In this document: positions 18,645 through 27,394 of the stretch, piece after piece
Numbering within the stretch: the stretch's first letter is position 1
Layout of the letters: every line of letters begins with the position of its first letter
From: an uncultured Verrucomicrobia subdivision 3 bacterium
Lineage (GTDB): Bacteria > Verrucomicrobiota > Verrucomicrobiia > Limisphaerales > UBA11358
Direction of reading: 5' to 3'
NCBI GenBank assembly: GCA_903922735.1
Contig: CAIXUZ010000014.1
Coordinates: forward strand, 1-61,699
Length of the DNA stretch: 61,699 nucleotides
Notes under the pieces: model-generated
What the model was told of the DNA's origin: nothing
The model's database searches: none
What the model saw: only the letters and a program-made list of their open reading frames with translations
Translations under genes and position numbers: made by a program

Positions 18645-19640
18645 ATGCAAAACCTCGTCGAAGATTTTCTGCAATACCTGCGCCACGAGCGCGGGCAGTC
18701 GGACAACACGGCCAAAACCTATGCCGCGCTGCTCGGCAAGTTCACCGCGTGGGCGGAAAAGCAGGGTCTCGCCGACTGGCACGACGTGGAACTAAAGCAT
18801 TTAATGGCGTTCCTCTCGAATGAACGGATAAGAAACGTGTTGCCAGCAGGACGGGGAAAGTCCGCAACAAGTGGTAATGCTGATGCAGCGGACCCCTCAC
18901 CCCAGCCCTCTCCCTTCGGAGGGGAGAGGGAGAAAATACGCCGGTTGAGCGGCGAGAGTGTTTATCTGGAAATCGCGGCGTTGCGGGCGTTTTATAAATT
19001 CGCCGAGAATGAAAAAATCCTGCCAACGAATCCGGCGGAAAATCTTTCGCTGCCGCGCCGCTGGAAGCGGTTGCCGAAGGCTTTATCGAATGACGAAATC
19101 GCCAAGCTGCTGACGCTGGAGGAACCCGCCACACCGGTCACGTTGTGCGATCAGGCGATTCTGGAACTGGCTTATGCTTCCGGCCTGCGGCTGTCGGAAT
19201 TGAAAAATCTGCGGCTGGAACAGCTTCATCTCGACGCCGGTTTCATCAACGTCATCGGCAAGGGCAACAAGGAGCGTGTGGTGCCGGTGGGAAAAACTGC
19301 GGTAGCGGCATTGAATCGTTTCATCGAGGCGGGCCGACCCAAGCTCATCACGCCGAAATCACCGGCGAACGTTTTTCTCACCAAACGCGGCAGGCCGTTC
19401 GCAGCGGTGACATTATGGCTGCGCATCAAGAATCGCGTGAAGCGGACGGGCATCGAGCGGAATATCACGCCGCACATGCTGCGGCACAGCTTCGCGACGC
19501 ACCTGCTGGAGCATGGCGCGGATTTGCGGGTGATTCAAGAACTGCTCGGCCACGCGAACATCGGCACGACGGAGATTTACACGCACGTCACCGGCAGCCG
19601 GCTGCGGGAAATCCACCGGAAATTCCATCCGCGGGCGTAA
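18645..19640 (+). CDS. xerC: Tyrosine recombinase XerC/D with in-frame repeat insertion
   Basis: Resolves chromosome dimers at dif with a partner recombinase. 331 residues: SAM-like N-terminal core-binding domain, then the catalytic domain with Arg182 (SGLRLSELKNL), Lys206, His277 and Arg280 (HMLRHSFATH), His303 (LLGHANI) and Tyr312. All active-site residues are intact. Residues ~62-98 form an extra segment rich in Ser, Pro and Gly, containing SPQPSPFGGERE, encoded by a palindromic repeat. It sits between the helices ending LMAFLSNE and beginning VYLEIAALRAF, so it probably loops out. The assignment to XerC rather than XerD is not secure. Confidence 0.92.
   Translation: MQNLVEDFLQYLRHERGQSDNTAKTYAALLGKFTAWAEKQGLADWHDVELKHLMAFLSNERIRNVLPAGRGKSATSGNADAADPSPQPSPFGGEREKIRRLSGESVYLEIAALRAFYKFAENEKILPTNPAENLSLPRRWKRLPKALSNDEIAKLLTLEEPATPVTLCDQAILELAYASGLRLSELKNLRLEQLHLDAGFINVIGKGNKERVVPVGKTAVAALNRFIEAGRPKLITPKSPANVFLTKRGRPFAAVTLWLRIKNRVKRTGIERNITPHMLRHSFATHLLEHGADLRVIQELLGHANIGTTEIYTHVTGSRLREIHRKFHPRA
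18828..18938 (+). repeat. Palindromic repetitive element inserted in frame in xerC
   Basis: About 111 bases that are foreign to the xerC reading. They include a C/T-rich stretch, then CCCTCTCCC (18906-18914) and its exact complement GGGAGAGGG (18922-18930) around a 7-base loop. Such CCCTCACCCC...GGGGAGAGGG elements are known as dispersed palindromic repeats in many bacterial genomes. The element adds 37 codons without a stop, resembling palindromic elements that insert into genes in Rickettsia. Confidence 0.75.
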
Positions 19641-19664
19641 GGGGTGGGGGCGGCGGAATGGCGC

Positions 19665-21047
19665 TCAAATTCCAATGAGCTTCTGGATCGCAGCGCAGAT
19701 TTTTCCCGACCAGGTTTTCAGCGCCGCCGCGTCACGGCCTTCCACCAGCAGGCGCACCTTGGGTTCCGTGCCGGAATAGCGCAGCAGCAGCCGTCCGCCT
19801 TGCGCGAATAATTCTTTTTCCGCATCGGCCACGAGCTGGTTCAGGCCGGCAAGTTGTTCAAACGGCCGCTTTTCGCGCACCCTCACATTCGTCACGAGTT
19901 GCGGGAAACGCGTCCAGCATTGGGCTAGCGTGGAAAGCGGCTGGCCTTGGGCTTTCATGATGCGCAGAATTTGCAGCGCCGCCACAAGACCGTCGCCGGT
20001 CGTGCCGTGGTCGCGGAATATCAGGTGCCCGCTCTGCTCGCCGCCGAAGTTGAAGCCGTGCTTCAGCATCTCGTCAATCACGTTCTTGTCGCCCACGGCG
20101 GTGCGGAACATCTGGCCGCCGGCATTTTTGACTGCGGCTTCAAGGCCGGCATTGCTCATCACGGTGGCAACGAGAGTTTTGTTGGCCAAAGTTTTTTCCG
20201 CGAGCATTTCGAGCGCGGCGATGGCCATGATGTCGTCGCCGTCGATCAGTGTGCCATGTTCGTCGCAAAGCAGCACGCGGTCGGCATCTCCGTCATGCGC
20301 GATGCCGAGGTGCGCGCCATGTTCCACGACTTTCCGGCACATCACCTCCGGATGCATGGAGCCGCAGTTTTCATTGATGTTTTTGCCGTCGGGTTGGTTG
20401 CCGGAAACAATGACTTCCGCGCCCAGTTCGCGCAGGACGCAGGGCGAGGCCTTGTAAGCCGCGCCATGGCCGCAGTCCAAAACAATCTTCATGCCTTCGA
20501 GCGTCAGGCCTTTCGGAAACGATGATTTGGCGTATTCGATGTAGCGGCCCAGCGCGTCATCAATGCGCACGGCGCGGCCGATGTACTCGGCGGAAGGGCG
20601 GATATTTTCAACTTCACCGGAGAAGACGAGGCGTTCGATTTCGGCTTCAATTTTATCGTCGAGCTTGTAACCATCGGCGCGGAAAAACTTGATGCCGTTG
20701 TCGGTGTAGGGATTGTGCGAGGCGGTGATGACGATGCCCGCATCGGCGCGCAGGCTGCGCGTGACGTAGGCGACGCCCGGCGTGGGCAGCGGACCGACAA
20801 AAAACACATCCACGCCCATCGAAAGGATGCCAGAGCTGATGGCATTCTCCAGCATGTAGCCGGAAAGGCGGGTATCTTTGCCGATGACGATGCGGTATTT
20901 GCCGCGGCTGCGCGACTGGGTTTCGAGATTCTTGAAAACGTGAGCGGCGGCGCGGCCCAGCTTGAGCGCAGTTTCGGCGGTGACAGGCTCAAGGTTTGCC
21001 GTTCCCCGCACACCGTCGGTGCCGAAGATTTTTTTTAGAGAATTCAT
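19665..21047 (-). CDS. glmM: Phosphoglucosamine mutase
   Basis: GlmM converts glucosamine-6-P to glucosamine-1-P for UDP-GlcNAc, peptidoglycan and LPS. 460 residues. FGTDGVRG begins the protein; the phosphoserine loop is GIVITASHNPYTDNG (Ser110). The metal loop DGDADRVLL lies near 245, and the sugar loop GGEQSGH near 330. RYSGTEPKVRLLVEG completes the phosphate-binding site near the end. ATG 21047 gives the family start. It is the last gene of cdaA / CdaR-like stub / glmM, four bases after the stub. Confidence 0.97.
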   Translation of the reverse strand: MNSLKKIFGTDGVRGTANLEPVTAETALKLGRAAAHVFKNLETQSRSRGKYRIVIGKDTRLSGYMLENAISSGILSMGVDVFFVGPLPTPGVAYVTRSLRADAGIVITASHNPYTDNGIKFFRADGYKLDDKIEAEIERLVFSGEVENIRPSAEYIGRAVRIDDALGRYIEYAKSSFPKGLTLEGMKIVLDCGHGAAYKASPCVLRELGAEVIVSGNQPDGKNINENCGSMHPEVMCRKVVEHGAHLGIAHDGDADRVLLCDEHGTLIDGDDIMAIAALEMLAEKTLANKTLVATVMSNAGLEAAVKNAGGQMFRTAVGDKNVIDEMLKHGFNFGGEQSGHLIFRDHGTTGDGLVAALQILRIMKAQGQPLSTLAQCWTRFPQLVTNVRVREKRPFEQLAGLNQLVADAEKELFAQGGRLLLRYSGTEPKVRLLVEGRDAAALKTWSGKICAAIQKLIGI

Positions 21048-21051
21048 GATT

Positions 21052-21204
21052 TCAATTCGCCGGGGCAGCGGCAACGGGATCTTTGGGGGCGGTAACGCTG
21101 GCGACTGGCTCGTCGAGGATGCGATGCACCGTCAGCCATATGCCCGCCGCCAGCAACAAGGAGAAGATTTTCCAACCGATATCTTTGAGAAAAAAATCAC
21201 GCAT
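21052..21204 (-). CDS. CdaR-like membrane stub between cdaA and glmM
   Basis: A 50-codon frame, [20 protein letters not shown] followed by GIWLTVHRI and a Pro/Ala-rich tail. The short charged start plus single membrane helix is how CdaR (YbbR-domain) proteins begin. It sits exactly where cdaR lies in the conserved cdaA-cdaR-glmM operon, 13 bases after cdaA and 4 before glmM. CdaR normally carries several periplasmic YbbR domains; here none remain. It could be a reduced CdaA partner or a decayed gene. The open frame, spacing and family-like start argue that it is translated. Confidence 0.7.
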   Translation of the reverse strand: MRDFFLKDIGWKIFSLLLAAGIWLTVHRILDEPVASVTAPKDPVAAAPAN

Positions 21205-21217
21205 GGTATGAAATTAT

Positions 21218-22087
21218 TTATTTGGAGACAGGTTTGGCTGCCGGCCGGGGCTCGTGCCGGGTGATGACCGCCGGACCGGTTGGACGATGGCTTTCCCGGA
21301 ACTGGGCACGCAGCCATTTGACAACACCGTGCGCCTTGGCCGGACGCAAAATGACCGAGGTCAGAAACGCACGCAGTTCTTCCGGCGTCACGCCCCGCAC
21401 AAGCTGGCCTTTGTGGGCGTGGGAAATCATGCCGTTCTCCTCGGATACGACCACGACCAGCGCGTCGGTCTCCTCGCTCAAACCAATGGCGGCGCGATGG
21501 CGCGTGCCGAGCGACTTATTCAAATCGCTCCGTTGCGACAGCGGAAAAATACACGCGGCATAGGCGATACGGTCGCCCTTGATGATGACGCCGCCGTCAT
21601 GAACGGCATTGTTCGGAAAGAAAATCGTCTCCAGCATTTCCGAAGAGACGTCGCAATCCACCTTGATGCCGGACTCGACGGCTTCCTGAAGCTGGATGGA
21701 TTGTTCTATGGCGATGAGGGCTCCGATCTTCACGTCGGCGAGGCGCTCGACGGTCTGGATGATGACCTCGATGCTTTCGCGCTGCTCGTGGGAGCTGGCG
21801 AATAGCGGCAGATTGCCCAGTTCGGCGAGCATCCGGCGAATTTCCGGCTGGAAAATCACAACCGCGCCCAATGCGATGAACACGGACGCGCTGCCGAGAA
21901 TCCAGCGCAACACCTGTAATTTCAACAGCGTCGTGACCGCCGTTAGCGCCAGCAGCACGACAACAAAACCGATCACCACCGGCCAGCCGCGCGTGCCGCG
22001 CACGAATCGGAAGGCATAATAGATCAGCACCGCGAGGATTAAGATTTCCACCGCCGGCCGCCATCCGTTTTGTAGGTCAACCCACAT
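21218..22087 (-). CDS. cdaA: Diadenylate cyclase CdaA (c-di-AMP synthase)
   Basis: Makes cyclic di-AMP from two ATP. 289 residues: three membrane helices in the first ~80, then the DAC domain with DGG at 164-166 and GTRHR at 194-198, both intact. FFPNNAVHDGGVII and the SEETDALVVVVSEENG stretch are typical. A Pro/Arg-rich C-terminal tail of about 30 residues is extra. Its place directly upstream of a CdaR-like stub and glmM reproduces the c-di-AMP/cell-wall operon best known from Firmicutes, pointing to a link with peptidoglycan precursor synthesis. Confidence 0.95.
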   Translation of the reverse strand: MWVDLQNGWRPAVEILILAVLIYYAFRFVRGTRGWPVVIGFVVVLLALTAVTTLLKLQVLRWILGSASVFIALGAVVIFQPEIRRMLAELGNLPLFASSHEQRESIEVIIQTVERLADVKIGALIAIEQSIQLQEAVESGIKVDCDVSSEMLETIFFPNNAVHDGGVIIKGDRIAYAACIFPLSQRSDLNKSLGTRHRAAIGLSEETDALVVVVSEENGMISHAHKGQLVRGVTPEELRAFLTSVILRPAKAHGVVKWLRAQFRESHRPTGPAVITRHEPRPAAKPVSK

Positions 22088-22108
22088 TTTATTTTGAAAT
22101 CAAACGAT

Positions 22109-22996
22109 TTATAGATCCCGCCGGCCGCACACCATGCACGGCAGATTTTTGGACACCGGTTCAGCCAACACAGCTTCCGTCATCCGCACAGCCTGCACGG
22201 TCTCCGGCACGTCGTGCGTCCGAATAATCTGCGCGCCGGTCACCAGCGCCAGCGTGGTACAGGCAAGCGACGCCGGCAGTCGCTCTTCTACCGGCACGTC
22301 GAGTAATTTTTCGATAAACGACTTGCGCGAAACACCCACCAGCAGCGGACGCCGCCACTTTGTAAAACTCCGCATGCCCGCGAGCAACTGCAAATTGTGT
22401 TCCAGCGTCTTGCCGAAACCGATGCCGACATCCAACACCACCTGCTCCATCGGCACGCCCACCTCGTTCATTAACATACCCAGCCGTTCGGTAAAAAATC
22501 CGCCGACATCTTGTACAACATCATTGTAAACGGGATTGTTTTGCATCGTCCGGGGCGAACCCTGAGTGTGCATGACGACATAGCCGGCCTGATATTCATC
22601 GACAATTTTCCACATCACAAAATCTGTGCGGGTGGCCGTGCCGACATCATTGATGATACTCGCCCCGGCTTCGAGTGCCGCGCGGGCGACCGCCGGCTTG
22701 CTGGTATCCACCGAGATGGGGATTTTTATTTGCGGCGCAAGTCTCTCGATGACTGGAATGATGCGACGCAGTTCTTCGGTTTCGCTGATAGGTTCGGCGC
22801 CGGGGCGAGTGGATTCGCCGCCGATGTCGAGAAGGTCCGCGCCTTGAGCCACAAGTTTCAGCGCATGAGCAAACGCCGCCCCCGGGTCCATAAATTTTCC
22901 GCCGTCAGAAAAGGAATCTGGCGTGACGTTGACAATGCCCATGACCAGCGCGGGACGCGGAAAGCGGAATTCAAATTGGCGGGCGCGGAAAATCAT
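22109..22996 (-). CDS. folP: Dihydropteroate synthase
   Basis: Condenses p-aminobenzoate with the pterin pyrophosphate in folate synthesis; target of sulfonamides. 295 residues. LVMGIVNVTPDSFSDGG at 17-33, DLLDIGGESTRPGAE near 54-68, PISVDTSKPAVARAAL, IINDVGT, VVLDVGIGFGKTLEHN near 195-210 and LLVGVSRKSFI near 227-237 are all in place. The C-terminus has a short extra CxxC (LPCMVCGRRDL). It precedes cdaA by 21 bases and probably belongs to the same transcript. Confidence 0.96.
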   Translation of the reverse strand: MIFRARQFEFRFPRPALVMGIVNVTPDSFSDGGKFMDPGAAFAHALKLVAQGADLLDIGGESTRPGAEPISETEELRRIIPVIERLAPQIKIPISVDTSKPAVARAALEAGASIINDVGTATRTDFVMWKIVDEYQAGYVVMHTQGSPRTMQNNPVYNDVVQDVGGFFTERLGMLMNEVGVPMEQVVLDVGIGFGKTLEHNLQLLAGMRSFTKWRRPLLVGVSRKSFIEKLLDVPVEERLPASLACTTLALVTGAQIIRTHDVPETVQAVRMTEAVLAEPVSKNLPCMVCGRRDL

Positions 22997-23039
22997 CTTG
23001 TCTCCGCAAGGTTACGCCCATCGGCGCGGGTCTGCCAAG

Positions 23040-23984
23040 TCAGACCTTTGATCGAAAATATTTGATCGTGTCTTTGAGGCCGTCGGCAAGCTTCACCTTG
23101 GGCTCCCATTTCAGAATTTTTTTGGCTTTGGTGATGTCCGGCTTGCGCTGCTTGGGATCGTCCTGCGGCAGCGGTTTGAAGACGATTTTGCTTTTGGATT
23201 TTGTCGCGCGAACGATCTGCTCGGCGAATTGAAGCATGGTCATTTCCACCGGGTTGCCGATGTTCACCGGCAGATCATAATCGCTCATCATCAGCCGATA
23301 TATCCCTTCAATCAAATCCGAGACGTAACAGAAACTGCGCGTCTGTGTGCCCTGGCCGAAAATCGTCACAGGCTTGTTCTTCAGCGCCTGGCTGATGAAC
23401 GCGGGAACGACCCGGCCGTCGTTGATTCTCATGCGCGGGCCGTAAGTGTTGAAGATGCGGACGATGCGGGTCTCGACCTGATGCTCGCGGTGGTAGGCCA
23501 TCGTCATCGCTTCGGCAAAACGTTTGGCTTCGTCATAGCAACCACGCGGGCCGATGGTGTTCACGTTGCCCCAGTATTCCTCGGGCTGCGGGTGAATGAG
23601 CGGATCACCGTAAATTTCGGAAGTGGAGGCGATGAGAAAGCGCGCACCTTTTTCCTTGGCCAGGCCAACCGCCTTGTGCGTGCCGAGCGAGCCGACCTTG
23701 AGCGTTTGAATCGGCAGTTCGAGGTAATCAATCGGGCTGGCGGGCGATGCGAAGTGCCAGACGTAATCCACCGGGCCTTCGAGAAATATAAATTCAGTGA
23801 CATCCTGCTGGATGAATTTGAAGTTCGGATTGCCGCCGAGATGAACGATGTTATTCACGCTGCCCGTGACAAAGTTGTCAATGCCGATGACTTTGTGGCC
23901 GCGCGTAATCAGGAGGTCGGTGAGGTGTGAGCCAAGAAAGCCGGCGGCTCCGGTGACAACGGAAGTGGTTTGTTTCTTTTTCAT
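23040..23984 (-). CDS. UDP-glucuronate decarboxylase (UDP-xylose synthase)
   Basis: Extended short-chain dehydrogenase that converts UDP-glucuronate to UDP-xylose. 314 residues from ATG 23984: [12 protein letters not shown]ossmann motif at ~10-21, DNFVTG, the catalytic pair in [10 protein letters not shown] (Tyr and Lys near 145-149), and [18 protein letters not shown], which is specific for UXS. An upstream in-frame start is possible but gives no family match. It belongs to the exopolysaccharide locus extending to 29.4 kb. Confidence 0.93.
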   Translation of the reverse strand: MKKKQTTSVVTGAAGFLGSHLTDLLITRGHKVIGIDNFVTGSVNNIVHLGGNPNFKFIQQDVTEFIFLEGPVDYVWHFASPASPIDYLELPIQTLKVGSLGTHKAVGLAKEKGARFLIASTSEIYGDPLIHPQPEEYWGNVNTIGPRGCYDEAKRFAEAMTMAYHREHQVETRIVRIFNTYGPRMRINDGRVVPAFISQALKNKPVTIFGQGTQTRSFCYVSDLIEGIYRLMMSDYDLPVNIGNPVEMTMLQFAEQIVRATKSKSKIVFKPLPQDDPKQRKPDITKAKKILKWEPKVKLADGLKDTIKYFRSKV

Positions 23985-24067
23985 CGCAAATCGCAAATTG
24001 TTATAATTGCTACATCGTATTGGAGCGCATCGCCGATTCAACGATTAAACGATCCGGGACCATGATA

Positions 24068-25468
24068 TTATTTCGCCCCGACCGCGTAAAACACGGCGGG
24101 GATGGTGCGCAACAGGATTGCCAGATCGAGCCAGATGGACCAGTTGTCAATGTATTCCAGGTCGAGGCGGACCCATTCTTTGAAATCGGAAATCTTGTTG
24201 CGACCCTGCACCTGCCAGAGACAAGTGAGACCGGGCTTGACGCTCAAGCGGCGGCGGTGCGCGAGGTCGCTGAAACGCTTAACCTCATCCACCGGCAACG
24301 GCCGCGGACCGACAAGGCTCATTTCGCCGCGCAGGATGTTGAAGAGCTGCGGCAGTTCGTCGAGGCTCCATTTGCGGAGGAATGTGCCGATGGATGTGAT
24401 GCGCGGGTCGTTGGTGACCTTGAAAACGGGGCCGGACATTTCATTCATCGCAGCGAGCTCGTGTTGGAACTGCTCGGCGTTGGTCATCATGGTGCGGAAC
24501 TTGAAGATGGTGAACGGTGCGCCATTCACACCGGATCGCTGCTGCCGGAACAGCACCGGGCCGGGCGAGGAGAATCTGATCAACAACGCAATGACCAGCA
24601 TGGGAGCCGCCGCCAACATGAGTAAAAATAACGTGCCGAAGAAATCCAGTAGCAGCTTGGCCATCACCTGCCATGAAGTTTCCGGCGTGGAGCGGAATAC
24701 CAGCAACGGATGCCCGAACACTTCATCGAAAGTGGCTCGCGAAATCTGGGTGGCAAAAAAATCCGCCACCAGCCAGGCCTCAATTCCCTCGACCTCGCAG
24801 AGTTGAATGACGGCCTCCACGCGTTCCAACTGGGCATGTTTGGGGCTGATCAGAACCCCGCTGACGGAGTGTTCGTGTATCAATTCGATGAGCTTTTGCG
24901 CGGGCGATTCGGTGAGGCAAAATTCTGCGGCAATTTCGATGCTGTCATCATGCGCGGTCAAATCGCGGTGGAAGCGGGTGATTTCCGACGGGGAGCCGGC
25001 GATGATGATGCGGCGCTTGTATTGAGCTTTGGCCATGCGACTGCGCAAAGCCAGCTGAAGTAATTCCTCCTTGAGCCAAACCAGCCCGAAGCTGATGACA
25101 CCGAAAAACACCAAGACGCCGCGCGGCGTTCTTTCGGCCTCCTTGAAAATGAACAAGAGCACCACCAGCCCTATGGTCACGATGAAACAGGACTTGAACA
25201 GCGGCCAGAAAACGGTTGTGCGCGAACTCACCACCGGCCGGTTGTAAAACCCTTGCGACTCCAACACCAGCGGCGCAGCCGGCACGAGGGCGAAGTAAAG
25301 CCACACCACCCGGCTGAACACCCCCGACTCAATCGGGTCCAGCCCGAGGAAATCCGTCAGCCAGCCATTGCTGCGCAGAACGTAGGCTAGCCAAAGACTG
25401 GCGGCAAACAGGCTTGCGTCGGCAAGCTGTTGAATCTGGGTGCGAATCTGACGGTCGCGTTGCAGCAT
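24068..25468 (-). CDS. Polyprenyl-phosphate sugar phosphotransferase (exopolysaccharide initiating enzyme)
   Basis: Transfers a hexose-1-phosphate from a nucleotide sugar to undecaprenyl phosphate. 466 residues: four or five membrane helices in the first ~140, a Rossmann-like middle (GSPSEITRFHRDL to ISPKHAQLERV), then a membrane hairpin and the bacterial sugar transferase domain. The latter shows SPGPVLFRQQRSGVNG, FKFRTM, FLRKWSLDELPQLFNILRG, EMSLVGPRPLP and RLSVKPGLTCLWQVQGRN. The WbaP/EpsE-type fold is certain, but the sugar (glucose or galactose) is not. Between UDP-xylose synthase and EpsI. Confidence 0.94.
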   Translation of the reverse strand: MLQRDRQIRTQIQQLADASLFAASLWLAYVLRSNGWLTDFLGLDPIESGVFSRVVWLYFALVPAAPLVLESQGFYNRPVVSSRTTVFWPLFKSCFIVTIGLVVLLFIFKEAERTPRGVLVFFGVISFGLVWLKEELLQLALRSRMAKAQYKRRIIIAGSPSEITRFHRDLTAHDDSIEIAAEFCLTESPAQKLIELIHEHSVSGVLISPKHAQLERVEAVIQLCEVEGIEAWLVADFFATQISRATFDEVFGHPLLVFRSTPETSWQVMAKLLLDFFGTLFLLMLAAAPMLVIALLIRFSSPGPVLFRQQRSGVNGAPFTIFKFRTMMTNAEQFQHELAAMNEMSGPVFKVTNDPRITSIGTFLRKWSLDELPQLFNILRGEMSLVGPRPLPVDEVKRFSDLAHRRRLSVKPGLTCLWQVQGRNKISDFKEWVRLDLEYIDNWSIWLDLAILLRTIPAVFYAVGAK

Positions 25469-25527
25469 GAAAATTATTATTGGACTGGGTGGCTACAAAT
25501 CATAACTGGCGGCACATGAAATTCAAT

Positions 25528-26247
25528 TCATTTGGCGGGCTTCGGTACCAGTTGAAATTCCGGCACGGCGGCGGCCATCAACTGTTTCATCCGCTCATAG
25601 GTCGCCTCTTCCTGCCCCGGCGCGCAGATTGATAAAAACGTTACGTAGGCCCAGCGATCCAGCACGCCGGTCAGCAGAAAATCCTTAACCAGCCACCATT
25701 TCCATTCGTTGTGCCGCGCCGTAAAACGGTTTCCATCCACAAACCAGTAGGTATAGACGCAGGAACGCTTCACTGGCTGACCATTGTCCACGGTATCGAT
25801 GTGAGCTACCACGCGCATCACCGAGAGTTCATAGGCCATTGGGCGCGTCATGCGAACCTTCTCTGGGCGGGTGGCGGCACCGTCAAATTGCCAGCCCTGA
25901 CCCACAAGGCAAATCTCCGGCTTGTGAATACTCGTGCGATCGGCGCCCATCAGCACCACGTTAATCATCGACTGAAATCCGTCGTCCGCCGTGTAAAGCC
26001 GCTGGCCGAAGCTCGTGTCCGGCGGCAACGAATTGGTCACAATGGACGCCTCGGGCACCAGCTCGGATTTGTAGCCCGGCAGATTTTCCGGCAACAGAAC
26101 CTCCAGATTGGTACCGCCAGCGAGCGGCCGTGTTTTCACACCCGGCTGGCCAAGCTGCTGGCCGGATTTGTCGTGCTGTAAAATGCTGGCAGCCACGCCC
26201 ATAAGCGCAAGCACGGTAACGGCGGCAATAATGGTTTTTCCTTTCAT
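25528..26247 (-). CDS. EpsI family exosortase-associated protein
   Basis: EpsI proteins accompany exosortases in extracellular polysaccharide loci; their biochemical role is unproven. 239 residues: N-terminal signal anchor (about 4-23), then LPENLPGYKSE, the conserved VLMGADRTSIHKPEICLVGQGW stretch near 98-119, and YTYWFVDGNRFT. These are typical of EpsI. The ATG overlaps the exosortase stop by four bases, so the two are translationally coupled. Confidence 0.92.
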   Translation of the reverse strand: MKGKTIIAAVTVLALMGVAASILQHDKSGQQLGQPGVKTRPLAGGTNLEVLLPENLPGYKSELVPEASIVTNSLPPDTSFGQRLYTADDGFQSMINVVLMGADRTSIHKPEICLVGQGWQFDGAATRPEKVRMTRPMAYELSVMRVVAHIDTVDNGQPVKRSCVYTYWFVDGNRFTARHNEWKWWLVKDFLLTGVLDRWAYVTFLSICAPGQEEATYERMKQLMAAAVPEFQLVPKPAK

Positions 26248-27326
26248 GACCCAATGGCTTGTTCTTTAGCCGTCGCAGCGGCCTCGTTTTTTTCCAGCCA
26301 GCGTGCCAGCAAATAAGCGCTGCCAAACGCCACCGTAAACGTGACAAAGCCAAACTTGGTTTCCACCGCCTTGCCCGCCTCTTGGCCGAAAGTTTCCGCT
26401 ACCCCCACGGTGACGCACAGCCGCGCGATATTACCCAGCACCGCCAGCGGCAGGGCGGCTAGCACCATGACCGTGCGGCGCCACGGCGATTTCATGGCCA
26501 TAAAACCATAGACTATCATCAACGCCAGCAGCGCCATCAAACTGCGGATGCCGCTGCACGCCGCCGCCACCTCGTAAGAAAATGTCCGCTGCGCGTCAAA
26601 AAGCTGCGTACCCTCCCGAATCAAATCCGGTGCCAGACCAAGATGCGCCAAATGCTCCACCGTCCAGGAAACCAATAACCGCAATTTGAAGGTAAAACCA
26701 TCTAGCAGCCCGCCTACCGGCACGCAGAACCCCAGCAAAAAATATGGAAACAAACTTTCCTTCAGCCAATGCCAGCCCCACGCCAGCCCGGTCAGCGCAT
26801 AAATGCCCGCAAAAAAAGCGACCGCCGACAACGACGGAATCTGCACCGCATAAGCCACCACATGCAGAAACAGCGCTCCCGCGACGAGAAAAACCCCCGG
26901 CCACCACAGGGTCGCCGGTCGCGCGAGTAACCGCTGGCGTTTCCACCAGAGCAGCGCGAGCACGATAAAAGGGATCATCAAGCCGTGTTCCGCATCTGCG
27001 GCGGTGGCCGTGTAAATATCGAACAACCAGGCAAACAGCGAGGACGAGTGGACATAGCCCAGCGTGGAATTTCCCCACGCTAAAAACAGCGCCACCCACG
27101 CGCCGAGCAGCCCGAAGAAAAATAGTTTGTTCGGCAGCTGAAAAAACTCCTCCCGGCACCGTCCCGCCAGCACCGCCACCCCGCCCACCAGCGCCGCGCT
27201 AAACAGCGGCAGCGGCAGCGGCGAACCGCGGAACTTCACGTCCGTATGGTAATAGGCGATCGCCAGCAAAATCAGGAAGCCGATTTCGTGGAGCTTGAGG
27301 CCATAAGGCAGCGGTTGTTTGTTCAT
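26244..27326 (-). CDS. Exosortase family membrane protein
   Basis: Exosortases are multipass membrane transpeptidase-like enzymes that process proteins with PEP-CTERM-type signals. The 360 residues (ATG 27326) have eight to ten membrane segments. The candidate catalytic Cys257 is in AAACSGIRSL and Arg302 is in LGNIARLCVTV. The third conserved residue, a His after an AGxxxH-like turn, appears replaced: the stretch is AGKAVETKFGF, with Glu322-Thr323 there. No PEP-CTERM substrate occurs in this window. It is coupled to EpsI and follows the WecG/TagA gene by 68 bases. Confidence 0.9.
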   Translation of the reverse strand: MNKQPLPYGLKLHEIGFLILLAIAYYHTDVKFRGSPLPLPLFSAALVGGVAVLAGRCREEFFQLPNKLFFFGLLGAWVALFLAWGNSTLGYVHSSSLFAWLFDIYTATAADAEHGLMIPFIVLALLWWKRQRLLARPATLWWPGVFLVAGALFLHVVAYAVQIPSLSAVAFFAGIYALTGLAWGWHWLKESLFPYFLLGFCVPVGGLLDGFTFKLRLLVSWTVEHLAHLGLAPDLIREGTQLFDAQRTFSYEVAAACSGIRSLMALLALMIVYGFMAMKSPWRRTVMVLAALPLAVLGNIARLCVTVGVAETFGQEAGKAVETKFGFVTFTVAFGSAYLLARWLEKNEAAATAKEQAIGS

Positions 27327-27394
27327 TTCTTTTTTCGACCGGAAAGGATTAGATAACCACACCCCGCCTTCTGCTCAAACAAAAAACCGTTACA

